Origin: Nocardioides sp. B-3
GTDB lineage: Bacteria > Actinomycetota > Actinomycetes > Propionibacteriales > Nocardioidaceae
DNA: 64,000 nucleotides
Reading direction: 5' to 3'
Assembly: GCF_024703895.1 (NCBI RefSeq)
Contig: NZ_CP087968.1
Coordinates: 3,348,001 to 3,412,000, forward strand
Shown: piece by piece, positions 42,285-52,016 of the stretch
How the letters are laid out: every line of letters begins with the position of its first letter
Numbering within the stretch: the first letter of the stretch is position 1
Position numbers and translations under genes: made by a program
Notes under the pieces: generated by a model
Database searches by the model: none
Seen by the model: the letters and a program-made list of their open reading frames with translations, nothing else
What the model was told of the DNA's origin: nothing

Positions 42285-42549
42285 CGGCGGACTTGAAAGC
42301 GGCGCCGGCCTTGAAGGCGGGGGCGGTGCTCGCGGCGATCTCGATGGCCTCGCCGGTCTGCGGGTTGCGACCGGTGCGGGCGTTGCGCGACCGGGCCTCG
42401 AACGTGCCGAAGCCGGGCAGCGTGACCTTGTCGCCACCGGCGACGGCGCTGGTGATCGACGACAGAACGGCCTCGACGGCCTTGTCGGCCCGGGCGTTGG
42501 TCAGCTCGGCGTGCTGCGCGACGGCGTCGCGAAGTTCGGACTTGTTCAC
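42271..42549 (-). CDS. hup: HU-family DNA-binding protein
   Basis: This 92-residue HU protein has an intact frame: MNKSELRDAVAQHAELT, the dimer helices, KVTLPGFGTFEARSRNARTGRNPQTGE with the DNA-binding arm, and FKAGAAFKSAVN. It bends and compacts DNA as a dimer. It lacks the long lysine-rich tail of mycobacterial HupB; a separate H1-like protein at 21759-22411 has such a composition. It ends against the terminator at 42221-42252. Confidence 0.95.
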   Translation of the reverse strand: MNKSELRDAVAQHAELTNARADKAVEAVLSSITSAVAGGDKVTLPGFGTFEARSRNARTGRNPQTGEAIEIAASTAPAFKAGAAFKSAVNKG

Positions 42550-42823
42550 GTGGTCTCCTTACAGATCGTGGTTGTTACGGTCCCAACCCAACACCACGGC
42601 GCCGACAAACCCCAACGCGGCCCCGTTCTGCGGGGTTTCGGCGTGTTGCGGCGTCCGTCGCGCTGCCCCGGCTGGCGGTGAGTGAGCCACCTTCCGAGCC
42701 CGCAGAATGTGGGTGGCGCACCTCCGGGTCGGCGTGTCGTGGGCGGCTCGCCGAGCGGCGGTCACGGGACCACATTCCGTGCTCAGAATTTGTGGCTGAC
42801 TCACCGCTGGGCAGGTGCCGATT
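42550..42823. repeat. Intergenic region with imperfect inverted repeats
   Basis: The HU upstream region holds two related units in opposite orientation. GCGGTGAGTGAGCCAC near 42674, followed by GAGC and AGAATGTGG about 42695-42715, is matched on the other strand from about 42812 down to 42770 by GCGGTGAGTCAGCCAC, GAGC and GGAATGTGG. Each unit is about 40 bases, and they are about 60 bases apart. The stretch between them is GC-rich with no convincing ORF. It is more structured than a promoter needs. Confidence 0.55.
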
Positions 42824-43321
42824 TCAGCGCGCAGCGGTCAGGGTCGCCTCGACGACCTCGAGCGTCTCGGGCGAGAAGGCGACGATCCGCGCCTCTGTCA
42901 CGGCCGACTTCGCCGTACGCAACGTGGTGACCGCGGCCAGCGCGGCGTCGTCGAGCGGCCAGCCGTAGATCCCCGAGCTGATGAGCGGGAAGGCCACGGT
43001 GGAGGCGCCGAGGGAGTCGGCGACGGCCAGCGCCCGCGCATAGCAGGAGACGAGCAGCTCGCGGTCGCCCGGATAGCGGGGCCCGACGGTGTGGATCACC
43101 CACTGGGCAGGCAGGAGACCGGCCGTCGTCCAGCCTGCGTCGCCCGTCGCCGGGCCGTCGGGAAACCGGGCGATGCAGTCATCGAGGATCGCCCGACCGC
43201 CGGCTCGGTGGATTGCGCCGTCGACGCCCCCGCCACCGCGCATGCGGTTGTTCGCGGCGTTGACGATCGCGTCGACGTCCTGCGTGGTGATGTCGCCGAG
43301 GACTGCGGTGACTCGAGTCAT
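42824..43321 (-). CDS. Macrodomain protein (O-acetyl-ADP-ribose deacetylase type)
   Basis: This 165-residue macrodomain of the YmdB type has an intact frame. Ligand-binding loops are AIVNAANNRMRGGGGVDGAIHRAGG (loop 1, Asn-Ala-Ala-Asn) and FPLISSGIYGWPLDDA (loop 2). These enzymes remove the acetyl group from O-acetyl-ADP-ribose or ADP-ribose from proteins. It stands alone without a visible ADP-ribosyltransferase partner. It is divergent from the APH-like gene region by only 55 bases in the same direction. Confidence 0.9.
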   Translation of the reverse strand: MTRVTAVLGDITTQDVDAIVNAANNRMRGGGGVDGAIHRAGGRAILDDCIARFPDGPATGDAGWTTAGLLPAQWVIHTVGPRYPGDRELLVSCYARALAVADSLGASTVAFPLISSGIYGWPLDDAALAAVTTLRTAKSAVTEARIVAFSPETLEVVEATLTAAR

Positions 43322-43375
43322 GTCTCCACTATCGCGCGACGAGCGCGGAGCGCCCAGCGTGGGAGATCCGGACGT

Positions 43376-44138
43376 TTACGTCGGTGACAGGGCTCGTCGC
43401 CAGTCACGTTGGTGTTCGCTGATGAACTCCTTGGTGCCGAGCCAATGCTGGCCATGATCGTCCGCGTACATCGATCCCCGGGGCTCGCGTCCGCCCTCGT
43501 GGGATCGCTTCAGCAATTCGTACATGGCTGCGGCACGCTCGGCCATGGTTGCCGGTAGCGCCGACCGCAGTGCGTGATCCGCGCCGTATCCATCCACGAA
43601 GGCGGCAAGACGCTCTGCTGCGGAGCCGGGCTGTTCCTCGGGAAATAGATGGCCGAAGGAGATTGCCGCGTACGCGAGGTCCCAAAGTCGCGTTGAAGGT
43701 CCGGCGCCGTCCCAGTCTATGAAGACGAGCCGATCACCGTCGATGATGAGATTCCATGTCGCCAGATCGTTGTGGCACAACAGCTCCGGTTGCTCGACTG
43801 GCAGGAGCACATCCCAGTCGTCCGGGAAGGGCAGACCGACACTGGCGTCATGGATGGAACGCACGAGTTCCCCAACAGCGTGGACCACATCGACGTCGAG
43901 TGGAGCCCGGTCTATTGCGAGTTCGCCGGGGATGAGCTCGAGGACCAAGCGGCCGTGATCATCCCGCCCGTGGACGTCTGGCAAATCGATACCTCGTCGT
44001 CCAAGGGCATCCATGTACGCCACCGTGTCGCCTGTCGTCGCGAGCCACGGTTTGCGAGATCGTGGTGCCGATCCGAAAGACCCGGCTCGAGGTGTTTCCC
44101 CCAGTCAGGCGCTCTTCCGCACCATCGTCACGGTCCAT
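43376..44138 (-). CDS. APH-family phosphotransferase (one frame change)
   Basis: This small-molecule kinase is of the aminoglycoside/choline kinase fold. The catalytic segment LLCHNDLATWNLIID has Asp and Asn of the HxDxxxxN motif (with HN in place of HG), followed by RLVFIDWDGAG, where the Asp binds Mg. The N-terminal MDRDDGAEERLTGGNTSSRVFRIG supplies the Gly-rich loop, and a frame change near 44050 joins it to AYMDALGRRGIDLPDV. The ATG at 44138 is the start. Such proteins are often called aminoglycoside phosphotransferases, but without data the substrate is unknown and resistance should not be assumed. Confidence 0.78.
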
Positions 44139-44269
44139 GACCGTCACGGTACAGGCTCGAACACAGCTGTCCTGCACCCGCCGTAGGGCGCGGGTGGCGG
44201 CATGATCGGATGGTCGCCCGCACTCGCCAGACACGTCTAGATGCCCGAGCGCTGTCCTGACAGGGCACG

Positions 44270-44782
44270 ATGGTCCGCGTGATCACGCCAGAAGATGCCG
44301 TGGCGCTCGCCCTCGACGTCGCAAAGAGTGGTCTGGCTGCCGGAGAGATGCCGATCGGTGCCGTCGTGCTGAGTGGCGAGCTCGTCCTCGGGAAGGCGTT
44401 CACTCAGGAGCGAACGCTCGGGCGCCGGATCGTGCATGCCGACCTCATCGCGCTCGAGCAGGCCGATGCGATGCTCGGCTTCGCTCGGACGGAGGAGCCG
44501 CTCGTTCTGGCGGTCAACCCGGAGCCCTGCATCATGTGCCTCGGCGCCGCGGTCACGCTCGGTGTTGAACGCGTCTACTACGCCTTGGAATCCCCGAACG
44601 ACGGGGGCGTCGACCTATTGGCGAAGTGGCATCCGCCGGTTGAACAGCCGTTCTTTTCCAAACCCACTGACATCCGCTCGGGATTCCATCGCACCCGCTC
44701 GCAGCAATTGTTCCGGCACTATGCCGACGGCAGCGGTCCGGCAGGGATGCGCCGATGGGCGGCAGGACTCGCTGGTCTTTGA
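44270..44782 (+). CDS. Cytidine/deoxycytidylate-type nucleoside deaminase family protein
   Basis: This 170-residue zinc deaminase-like protein has the motif VHADLIALEQAD in place of the usual H-A-E, and the second zinc site PEPCIMCLGAAV with both cysteines. The Glu that normally acts as proton shuttle in HAE is Asp here. The rest resembles tRNA adenosine or guanine deaminases (GEMPIGAVVLSGELVL at the start). The C-terminal HRTRSQQLFRHYADGSGPAGM is also deaminase-like. The frame is intact. ATG 44270 or GTG 44279 may be the start. It marks the last ordinary gene before the IS island. Confidence 0.75.
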   Translation: MVRVITPEDAVALALDVAKSGLAAGEMPIGAVVLSGELVLGKAFTQERTLGRRIVHADLIALEQADAMLGFARTEEPLVLAVNPEPCIMCLGAAVTLGVERVYYALESPNDGGVDLLAKWHPPVEQPFFSKPTDIRSGFHRTRSQQLFRHYADGSGPAGMRRWAAGLAGL

Positions 44783-44884
44783 ACGCCCTCAATTCGACAG
44801 TTGAGTGCGCACCATGAAACGTGCACGTCTCGTGTTGGTCTACGTGCGCCCGGTGAAGCGGTAGTCGCCGTTAGGGAGTTGTTG

Positions 44885-46200
44885 GGCTCTTCACAATCCG
44901 GGGTGTAGTCGGGGTCTGAAGCCGCCGGACTCGAGCAGGGATCGGGCGATGTAGTTGGTGAGGTTGCGGAATCCGAGGGCAGAGCCGCGGAGGTGTTCGA
45001 GCCCGCCGTTGATCGCTTCGGTGGGTCCGTTGCTGGTGCCGGGTCTGTCGAAGTAGGCCAAGACGTCGTCGGCGCGCTTCTTCAGGGTCCGTCCCAGCGT
45101 GACGAGCTCGCTCAGCGCGGCCGGGACGCCGTGGCTGATCGACTCGATCAGCTTGACCATCAGCGCGGCCCCTTGGGCCGGTCGGGCTCGCGGTAGGCGG
45201 CGATCATGCGCTGGTAGATCCACCGGGTCACCTCGACCTCGACGTGGTCCTCGACCCCCAACAGGGCGTTCAGGCGGTCGTGCTGCTTGTCGGTGAGCAG
45301 GCCGGCGCCAGTGTGCAGCGTCCGGCGTGCACGGTAGAGCGGGTCGTCCTTGCGGCCGCGGTGCCCATGGATGGCCTGCTGTACCCGGCGGCGGCACTGG
45401 TCCAGCGCGTCGCCGGCCAGACGGACCACGTGGAACGGATCCATCACCGCGACCGCGTCGGGCAGTTCCTCGGTGGTGGCGGTCTTGAACCCGGTGAACC
45501 CGTCCATCGCGACGACCTCCACACGGTCGCGCCGGGACTGCTCGCGATCGGCCAGCCGGGTCTTGAACGCCTGTTTGGAGCGTCCCTCGACCATGTCCAG
45601 CAGCCGCGCTGGGCCGGTGCCGTCACGGATCCCGGTCAGGTCGATGATCACCGTGACGTACTTGTCGCCGTGCCCGGTGTGTCTCCACACGTGCTCGTCC
45701 ACGCCGATCGCGCTCACGCCGTCGAGCCGGGCGGGGTCATCGATCAGAACACGCTTGCCCTCGGCCGGGGACGGCGTCGTTGGCGGTGTTCCACGCGACC
45801 CCGAGACCTTCGGCGATGCGGGCGACCGTGAGGTGCTGACGCACGATCCCTTCCAACGCCCACCGCAGCCCGCGGCGCGACAGCTTCGCCCCGGGCTCGG
45901 CCGCGCGGACTGGTGTCTTGGCGCCACCCATGTCGGCAACCGGTGCAGCTGTAGCGGCGCACCGTGACCAGCAGCGTCGTTGGTCGCCAGCCCAGCGGCT
46001 CGTGGGCTAGACGACGGATCACGGTGTCGCGCGGCACGCCCTCGCAGCCGCAGCGACGGCACCACTGGTCGGGCTCGAGGACCCGGCACGCGAGCACCGC
46101 CCGGTCGGGCTCGAGGCGTTGGCCGGTGACTTCGCCTCGATCCACCGATGAGCAGGGGCTGACTGGTCGGGGTCGCTGACGACGGGTCATCGGGTGTGTG
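44885..46200 (-). mobile_element. ISL3-family insertion sequence (partial ends)
   Basis: The transposase is bounded on the low side by GGCTCTTCACAATCCGGGG from 44885, which looks like an ISL3-type terminal repeat. No matching repeat is seen on the other side before the IS1380-type element begins, so the far end is lost, changed or masked by the neighbour. Boundaries are approximate. Confidence 0.6.
44891..46190 (-). CDS. ISL3-family transposase (frame changes)
   Basis: About 430 residues in several frames. The N-terminal zinc-finger part has QWCRRCGCEGVPRD and VRRYSCTGCRHGWRQ. An HTH-like stretch LRWALEGIVRQHLTVARIAEGLGVAW follows. The DDE core has SAIGVDEHVWRHTGHGDKYV, VVAMDGFTGFKTATTE, AVMDPFHVVRLAGDALD and, near the end, TSNGPTEAINGGLEHLRG with the last Glu. 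Frame changes lie near 45180, 45760 and 45930. The stop is at 44891. It cuts and pastes the flanking element. Confidence 0.85.
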
Positions 46201-47752
46201 GGCGTGGCCATCCGTCTGGCCTCGCTGCCGGGTTGTTCCGGGTTGGTCTTCGTGCCGGTCTCGGCTGGGGTGGTCAGGCCGTCGGTGTTGGTGGTGGGCG
46301 TCCGCAGGCCCGGGTGAACAGGTCGCTCCAATCTGTCTCCCGGGGCCAGTGCGCCGGGAGGTGCAAGGTCACCCGGCGTGCGGAGGACGCGACCCGGGCC
46401 GGCACCGTGATGACTTTGCGACGGATCGTCGCGGTCGTGGCCTTGGCCAGCCCGGGGCTGGTCAGGGTCGCGGCGGCTCAGGGTCAGGTTGAACGCCATC
46501 ACGGCCAGCACGAGCCGGGCTGCGTTGGCGGCGAACTTGCCCGAAGGCAGGTGCGCCAGCGCGGAGTGCTTCAGATCGGCGTGGACCTGCTCGATGATCG
46601 CGTGACCACGGTGGGTCTTGTCCGCGGCCACGGTGTCGGCCACGGCCGGGTCGGTGGTGGTGAAGAACGCGTGGAAGCGCCGTGTGTCGAACAACGTCTC
46701 CTGCCCTGCGTTCTTGCCCGGGTTGAGGTCCGGGATCCGGCGCACCACGAGCCGTCCGGGGACCTGCTCGGCCTTCTTCTTCGAAGTGAACGCGGTGAAC
46801 CCAATCTCGGAGACCTCGGCGCGAGAGACCCGGGTCTGGGTCTGCTCGTCGAAGACCGCGTCGGTGTACTCGATGGGAGTCCACGCATCGTCACCGATGC
46901 TGGCGATCGCCGCCTTGACCTTGGGATCCATCCGGACGGTTACCGACACATCGGCGCCGCCGCGGATCGCGGCACCAACGGTGGCGTGGCCGTAGAACGC
47001 GCTGTCGGCACGCACCAACACCTTGGCCGAGGACAACGAGGCGACCGTCTTCAACGCGTCCGCGACCAGCTCGGCCGCGCCCCTGCGGCGAACCACACGA
47101 GCCCTTCCGCAGTCGCTGAGCCACGATCACCGGTGCGGACTGGGTTGTGGTCGCCGTGGCGAGGAGTGCGTTGAGTCCGCGGACGCCGGAGTAGCCGTAG
47201 CCCGAACCCTGCTTGGCGTAGCCGTGGACCTCGATGATGGTGTCGTCGATGTCGAGCATCACCCGCTCAGCGGTGCCAGCCGAGGAGACGACCAGCGGGG
47301 TCCGGGCTGCCAGCCGGCCCAGGAACCGGGAGGCCACGGCGTCGAGCTGACGGACGTGACCGAAGGTGAACGACCGCAAGAACGAACCCAGCGTTGAGGG
47401 TGCGTAGGCGTTGGTGAAGACCCGGCCCATCCCGCCGTGACGCAACAGCGCCATGTCGTCGATGGAGTCGGCGCCAGCGACCATCCCGGCGACCAGCGAG
47501 GTGACCTTCAAGCCGGCGTTGGCGCCCTTGTCGGTCGGCACGCTCAGATGCGTGTGAGCGAGTTCTCGGAGCCCGGCGGACCGGGCGAGAGTCAGGACCG
47601 GGACCAACCCGGCGGACGACACGAGATTCGGATCGTCGAACACCGCTGAGGTCGCGGCCGACGTGTGGCAAAGTTGCATCTACGAGATGCCCTTCGTACT
47701 TGGTGGAATTGGGACCCTGAAGAAGTCCGATTTTCCCAGCACGTAAGGGCAT
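46201..47752 (-). mobile_element. IS1380-type element 1
   Basis: It carries the transposase gene 46274-47679. Upstream of the transposase ATG is an inverted pair ATGCCCTTCGT (47687-47697) / ACGTAAGGGCAT (47741-47752), spanning 66 bases, which probably marks the left end. The other end lies between the transposase stop and the ISL3 start and is not resolved. Confidence 0.6.
46274..47679 (-). CDS. IS1380-family transposase 1 (frame changes)
   Basis: A transposase of about 465 residues. Start: SAVFDDPNLVSSAGLVPVLTLARSAGL. DDE core: VMLDIDDTIIEVHGYAKQGSGYGYSGVRGLN (first Asp), then KVLVRADSAFYGHATVGAAIRGGADVSV (second Asp), and HAIIEQVHADLKHSALAHLPSGKF (Glu region), then ANAARLVLAVMAFNLTLSRR. 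Frame changes near 47100 and 46480 are corrected to reach a C-terminus LHLPAHWPRETDWSDLF and TGA at 46274-46276. It is a different lineage from the second IS1380-type element at 52.9-54.3 kb. Confidence 0.88.
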
Positions 47753-48053
47753 TCTCACTTCACGACGCGCTCACAACCCCAAGTTCATCGGTGGATCGAG
47801 GCTTCGAGGCCGAGTTCGTCGAGTCGACAGAACGTGGTCAGGTCAGGGCGCGCGAAGGTAGCGTCAGGCATGTCGAGGTCTTCTGGATGGGCGGCGTAGG
47901 AACCTCCATCATCGGGAGACCTCGACGTCTACCTGGCCACCGGCCCCACAGCAGGGGCTACACCGTCATCTGTGAAGAGCCGGTATGTCGATCTGCAACT
48001 ATGGGTTCCATGGGAGCCCTATCCTTCGACCACGAGACGGCGGAAACGCGGCG
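47680..48053. other. Gap between IS1380-type element 1 and glycosyltransferase-like gene
   Basis: The first 70 bases are the element end. The remainder is of lower GC than the core genome. It contains one possible protein fragment in the plus direction, about 47910-48040, reading LDVYLATGPTAGATP and YVDLQLWVPWEPYP, which could be the tail of a gene cut by the IS. No complete gene is supported. Confidence 0.4.
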
Positions 48054-49054
48054 ATGATCTGGACCGTCAGCACGGTGAAGGACACCCCGGCAAACCTCGA
48101 ACGCTTCGTGGAGCGCAATCTCGCCGGAGGCGCCGACCACGTCGTCGTTTTCGTTGATGACGACGACGCCGAGGCGCTGGATTACCTCGCGAATCATCCG
48201 CACACGACGGGGGTTGCGGCCCTGAGTTGGTGGGGCGAGAGCCGACCTGCGGCGCTAAATAGTCGTCAGCGCATCGCGGCCAACGCGGTGCGTGCAATCG
48301 CAGCGGATCTAGGCGATGTCGATTGGCTCTTTCACCCGGACGGCGACGAGACTCTCCAGTCGATACGGCCCGAATTTCGACACTTAGCCTCGAGGTGCGG
48401 GCCGTGCGTCTCGACGTGCTGGAGTCGGTGGCCGAATGGGACCCGCTGCCGGCGCACGCAAACCTCTTCAAGCGGAAGCTCACCAAGAAGGAGTTGCGGG
48501 TGCTGGTCACCCGTGGACTAGTCGAACGCCCTCGAAACGACCACTACTTCCACGGCCACGTCAGCGGCAAAGTCGGGATTCGCCCAGCGCACGATGTGTG
48601 GCTGGGAATCCACAGAGCAATGGATTCGCAGCGAGAACCGATCGACGTTCGAGGCTCCGTGGCTGCGAATGCTCCACTACGAGTCGGCGTCTGGTCCGGA
48701 CTTCGTGCGAAAGTGGCGCAACTTGCTCGAATCCGGGACGGAGGCCAGTATCCGGACGGCGCGCCCCCAATAGCCGATGCATTTCAGGCCGAAATCGATG
48801 CCGAAGCAACTGATGGGCAGGGGCTTAAGAGTGTCTTCCAACAAACAACCGCGGACGACGTGGAGACCCTGAGGGTGTTGGGCTACTTGGAGGAGATAGA
48901 TCCCCTGAAGCACGGCCACGTGCCTACGGCGTATGCGAAGCAAGACGCTTTGCTCTACCAGCTCCGCGGACTGATCTCAGAAGACAAGCGTGTCTTTGAG
49001 CCTGAGCGCGATGTAATGGAAGTGCGCGAAGTGCTCCGACGCGCAGCAGGTTGA
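48054..49054 (+). CDS. Glycosyltransferase family 2/92-like protein (frame changes)
   Basis: The start MIWTVSTVKDTPANLERFVERNL and ADHVVVFVDDDDAEALDYL give a GT-A nucleotide-sugar fold, with VDWLFHPDGDETL holding the Asp-rich metal site. Downstream EVRAVRLDVLESVAEWDP, NDHYFHGHVSGKVGIRP and (in another frame) MLHYESASGPDFVRKWRNLLESG are typical of the GT92-like glycosyltransferases. Frame changes lie near 48380, 48650 and 48770. GC and codon use are lower than in the core genome, and the gene is flanked by IS elements, so it is probably transferred. The acceptor is unknown. Confidence 0.72.
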
Positions 49055-49178
49055 CCTCACATCCGAGCGGGAGACGGACGCACTGACCTGATCAAGGGCT
49101 CGCGCGCCAGAAAGATACTCTTCCTGTCTGGTCTCGTTTTCGTCGGATTGGCCCTAGATTCGAGCGTTGCGGGCGTTG

Positions 49179-50140
49179 TCAAGCTGTCTGGAGTCGTTCG
49201 GCGGCGATCTTGCGTTCCTCGGGGAGGTTGATCCCCACGACTCCGGCTGGCGCCGGTGTCGATGGGGGTCTGCGAAATCGTTCGGGGTGGGCGTTGTAGT
49301 AGGCGTGCTGAACGCGTGCTCTTTGAGCCCATCGGTCGCGCCAGTGCCGTCGTGGACTTCGTCGGGTGAGAACAGCGCGATGCCGGAGTGCTTATGGTCC
49401 GCGTTGTACCGGGGCACGTACCAGTCCATGTAGGCACGGGCTTCGTCGAGTGTGGCGAAGATTCCCGGGTAGTTCGGGCGGTACTTCATGGTGCGGAACT
49501 CTGACTCCGAGAACGGGTTGTCGTTGGAGACCCGGGGACGATTGTGCGTCTGGGCCACGCCGAGCGGGCCGAGCAGGTCCGCCAGCAGGGTCGAACGCAT
49601 TGCCGGACCGGAGTCGGCGTGCACCGCGTCGGGCAGACCGTGATCGGCGAACGTCGGTGAACATCTCCACCGCGAGGTGGTCGGCCTCGCGGTCCTCAAC
49701 CCGGTAGCCGACCAGCTTGCGCGAGTAGATGTCGATGATCGAATAGGCCTTGAACGCCACACCTCGCCATGGGGAGCGAAGGTCGGTGATATCCCGGGAC
49801 CACACCTGCCCGGGCCCGGTCGCTTCCAACACCGGCGCCGAACGAGGCGTCTTCGACTGCCGTCTGGTCGGCGCGAGTGGCCGCACGGACTGGTCTGGGA
49901 TTTGGGCGGCAATCCGCCACCGGGTCCGGCGCGAGGCAAGCATCACCCCGTCGTCCCACGCAGTAGCGAACGCGTTGTCGACCGAGACTCCGTCCACCCA
50001 GCCCGCCGTGATCCGCTCGGTGACGAGCTCGCGGTCGGCGGCGCTGATACGCGAGGTGTAGGCCCGCTCGGCCTGCGGGACGGGCGCGGTAACCCGGGGG
50101 CGTGGACGTTGTCGGTAGTGAAGCGCCCCGGGTTCTCGGC
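49179..50140 (-). pseudogene. IS3-type transposase (orfB), 5'-truncated, frame changes
   Basis: An rve/DDE transposase of about 310 residues: SRISAADRELVTERI, then GPGQVWSRDITDLRSPWRGV (first Asp), HADSGPAMRSTLLADLLGPLGVAQTHNRPRVSNDNPFSESEFRTMKY (second Asp and Glu), and GLKEHAFSTP near the end; a corrected C-terminus reads INLPEERKIAAERLQTA with stop at 49179. The N-terminal HTH part is missing where the next IS3-type element begins (about 50140), so it was cut by that insertion. Frame changes are near 49270 and 49640. Confidence 0.75.
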
Positions 50141-50145
50141 CGTTC

Positions 50146-50573
50146 CTATACGGGGTGCGGCTCTCGGTTGAGAGCAGCGTAGTGGGCTTGCTCGAACTCG
50201 ATGGGCGGGACATTGCCCAGCGAGCCATGGAGCCTTCGGACGTTGTACCAATCGACCCAGCCGGCGGTGGCGTACTCGACGTCGGCGATGGTCTTGTAGG
50301 GCCCGTCGTGGAAGACCGTGGTGCGGATGCACTCGGCCTTGTAGAGACCGTTGATCGTCTCCATCAGGGCGTTGTCGTACGCGTCGCCGACAGTGCCGAT
50401 CGAGGGCCGTATCTCCTCGAGCGCGAGGTGCTCGGTCAGTCGAAGACTCGTGTATTGCGACCCGGCATCCGAGTGATGAGTAGTGCCACGTCGAACGCGA
50501 CAGCCCCGTCAGCGTCAGCGCCTGCCGCTGCGACCCGGTCGCCGTGGACAGCTCGGTAACCGGGGTGTTCTCC
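50146..50573 (-). pseudogene. IS3-type orfB with large internal deletion
   Basis: The N-terminal scrap LTLTGLSRSTWHY is followed within a few bases by HHSDAGSQYTSLRLTEHLALE and ALMETINGLYKAECIRTTVFHDGPYKT, the last third of an IS3-type transposase ending NREPHPV. The first catalytic Asp region and about 180 residues are absent, so the protein cannot be active. It lies directly downstream of its orfA. The junction sits near 50475. It is a deletion derivative, not a sequencing artefact. Confidence 0.78.
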
Positions 50574-50577
50574 GCAC

Positions 50578-50980
50578 TCAGGAATCGGAGGGATCGCTCG
50601 TCGTCGGGGGCGCGACGGGCTCTTGCTCGTTCATCGAGTGCAAGAGCCCGATAGCTTTTCCCAACGCACCGTTGGTCTCCTCGAGCTCACGGATCCGCGC
50701 GTTCAGGCGCTCAACCTCGGCCTCATGCGCGGTGCGTTCCTTGGCATGATGCCTCTCCAAAGCCGCGCTGGCCGGGTGGGATCTTCACAGGACTACTGTC
50801 CCGCGGGACCAATCCCCGGTCGAGATCGCCGTCGAATACCGCCAGCCGCCACCTCCTCAGCCGGTCGTAGGACACGCCCCGGGCAGCCAGCCACGCGCCC
50901 TTGCCTCCGTATGGCTCAGCGGTGTACTCGTGCACAAACTCGCGGATCTCTTCAGCCGTGAACCCCGCGCTGATCGACAC
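50578..50980 (-). CDS. IS3-type orfA (HTH/leucine-zipper protein, one frame change)
   Basis: A protein of about 130 residues: MSISAGFTAEEIREFVHEYTA, then YDRLRRWRLAVFDGDLDRGL (helix-turn-helix), and after a frame change near 50770 the coiled coil HEAEVERLNARIRELEETNGALGKAIGLL that dimerises the transposase. It ends SDPSDS at 50578. In intact elements orfA and orfB are joined by programmed frameshifting; here orfB is deleted internally. Confidence 0.78.
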
Positions 50981-51069
50981 AACCCCGCCCTCCTCTGACT
51001 GTCGCGAACTGACTCACGATCAGCCCGGCGCAGAGGGTTGCCGACAGTTGTGCGCGGTTGTGCATGAGT

Positions 51070-51104
51070 GTCGCGGGGCCGGCCCGGTGAGCCGACCCCG
51101 CGAC
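51070..51104. terminator. Terminator hairpin downstream of EEP nuclease gene
   Basis: GTCGCGGGG at 51070-51078 and CCCCGCGAC at 51096-51104 form a perfect 9-bp stem. It lies 44 bases beyond the stop of the minus-strand EEP gene and would terminate that transcript. Confidence 0.6.
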
Positions 51105-51147
51105 GTAGTAGTGCCCGGCGGCCGCTCCTCGAGTTCGAGCAGCTACG

Positions 51148-51980
51148 TCAGTAGTTGATCGTCCCGCTTATGATTCGGTGCCCGTCCCCGAGCGGGTTGT
51201 CCCAATAGGTGTCCTCCACGCTGTAGTTCGGCCGGTCCGCGAAGATGTAGTCCCACTTCTTGGTTTCGCCTGTCGTCGAGTTCCAGACGGTCCACGGGGC
51301 GGCCGCGTTCCGGGAAAGCAACCTCCTTGTACCGGGTGTAAAGGGAGTCCAGCACGGGAGTCGTCGGGATCATGTTGAGGTCGCCCGTGAACACCGCCGC
51401 CACGTTGTCGTCGTTGGAGAAGTTGTGGAGCCATGCCTTCGCTTCGTTGAGCTGCTGGTCCCGCGCGGTCGAGTCGGTCGCGGAGAGGTGTGTCGTGCAC
51501 ACCTTGAGCGGCTGCGAGGCACCCGACACGATGCCGGCAACGTCAACACACGTGAGCCTAAAGTCCTTGCCCGAGCCGTCACCGGAGAGCACGAGCTTCT
51601 GCTCGTTGGTCATTACGACCGTCGGGCGGGCGAGGATCGCCTGCCCCTTGTCTCGGCCAATGCACGCGTTGCCGTCGTTCTCGCCCCACGTCGTCATGGG
51701 CGTGAACACGCCCCACCAACCCCACTCGTTGTGCCACCTGTCGAACTCCGAGCGGCAGATTTCCTGCATCGTGACAACCTTGGGCCTGCGTCGCGTCGAC
51801 GGCAATCGCCACATAGGCAGAGTCTCCGGTCTTGCCGGCCGACGATCCGACGTTGGCCCGGACGATCCTGAGCTGCCCGGTCACGTCGGCGTGAGCTGGC
51901 GCCCGGGTGCTCGTGAGCAAAGCGGCCGGCATGAGCAACGCCGCCAGCATTGCGAAGACAGACTTGAAAACACGTTGCAT
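51148..51980 (-). CDS. Secreted endonuclease/exonuclease/phosphatase family protein (frame changes)
   Basis: A protein of about 275 residues with signal peptide FKSVFAMLAALLMPAALLTS and cleavage after a PAHA-type site. EEP-family motifs are RIVRANVGSS near the start, VVTMQEICRSEFDRW (metal-binding Glu), VCTTHLSATDS, VFTGDLNMIPTTPVLDSL (GDxN) and, in the corrected end, DYIFADRPN with GDGHRIISGTINY (the His near the end is catalytic). Frame changes lie near 51780 and 51300. The family includes DNases, phospholipase C-like and sphingomyelinase-like enzymes, so the substrate is open. It is flanked by IS elements. Confidence 0.82.
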
Positions 51981-52016
51981 TTGTTGCTCCTAAATGGGGT
52001 TGTTGTGGTGCTCGGT

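Larger units (their letters stand above)
49150..51010 (-). mobile_element. IS3-type composite wreck
   Basis: The block holds two IS3-type elements: one truncated at its start (49179-50140) and one with orfA and internally deleted orfB (50146-50980). The second appears inserted into or beside the first. I cannot define terminal repeats with confidence. Neither copy looks autonomous. Confidence 0.6.

Noticed and set aside
43376..44138. Aminoglycoside resistance gene.
   Set aside because: The fold is a general small-molecule kinase; nothing shows an antibiotic substrate.
44270..44782. Annotation as tRNA adenosine deaminase TadA.
   Set aside because: The catalytic Glu is replaced by Asp and no TadA-specific residues can be assigned, so only the family level is claimed.
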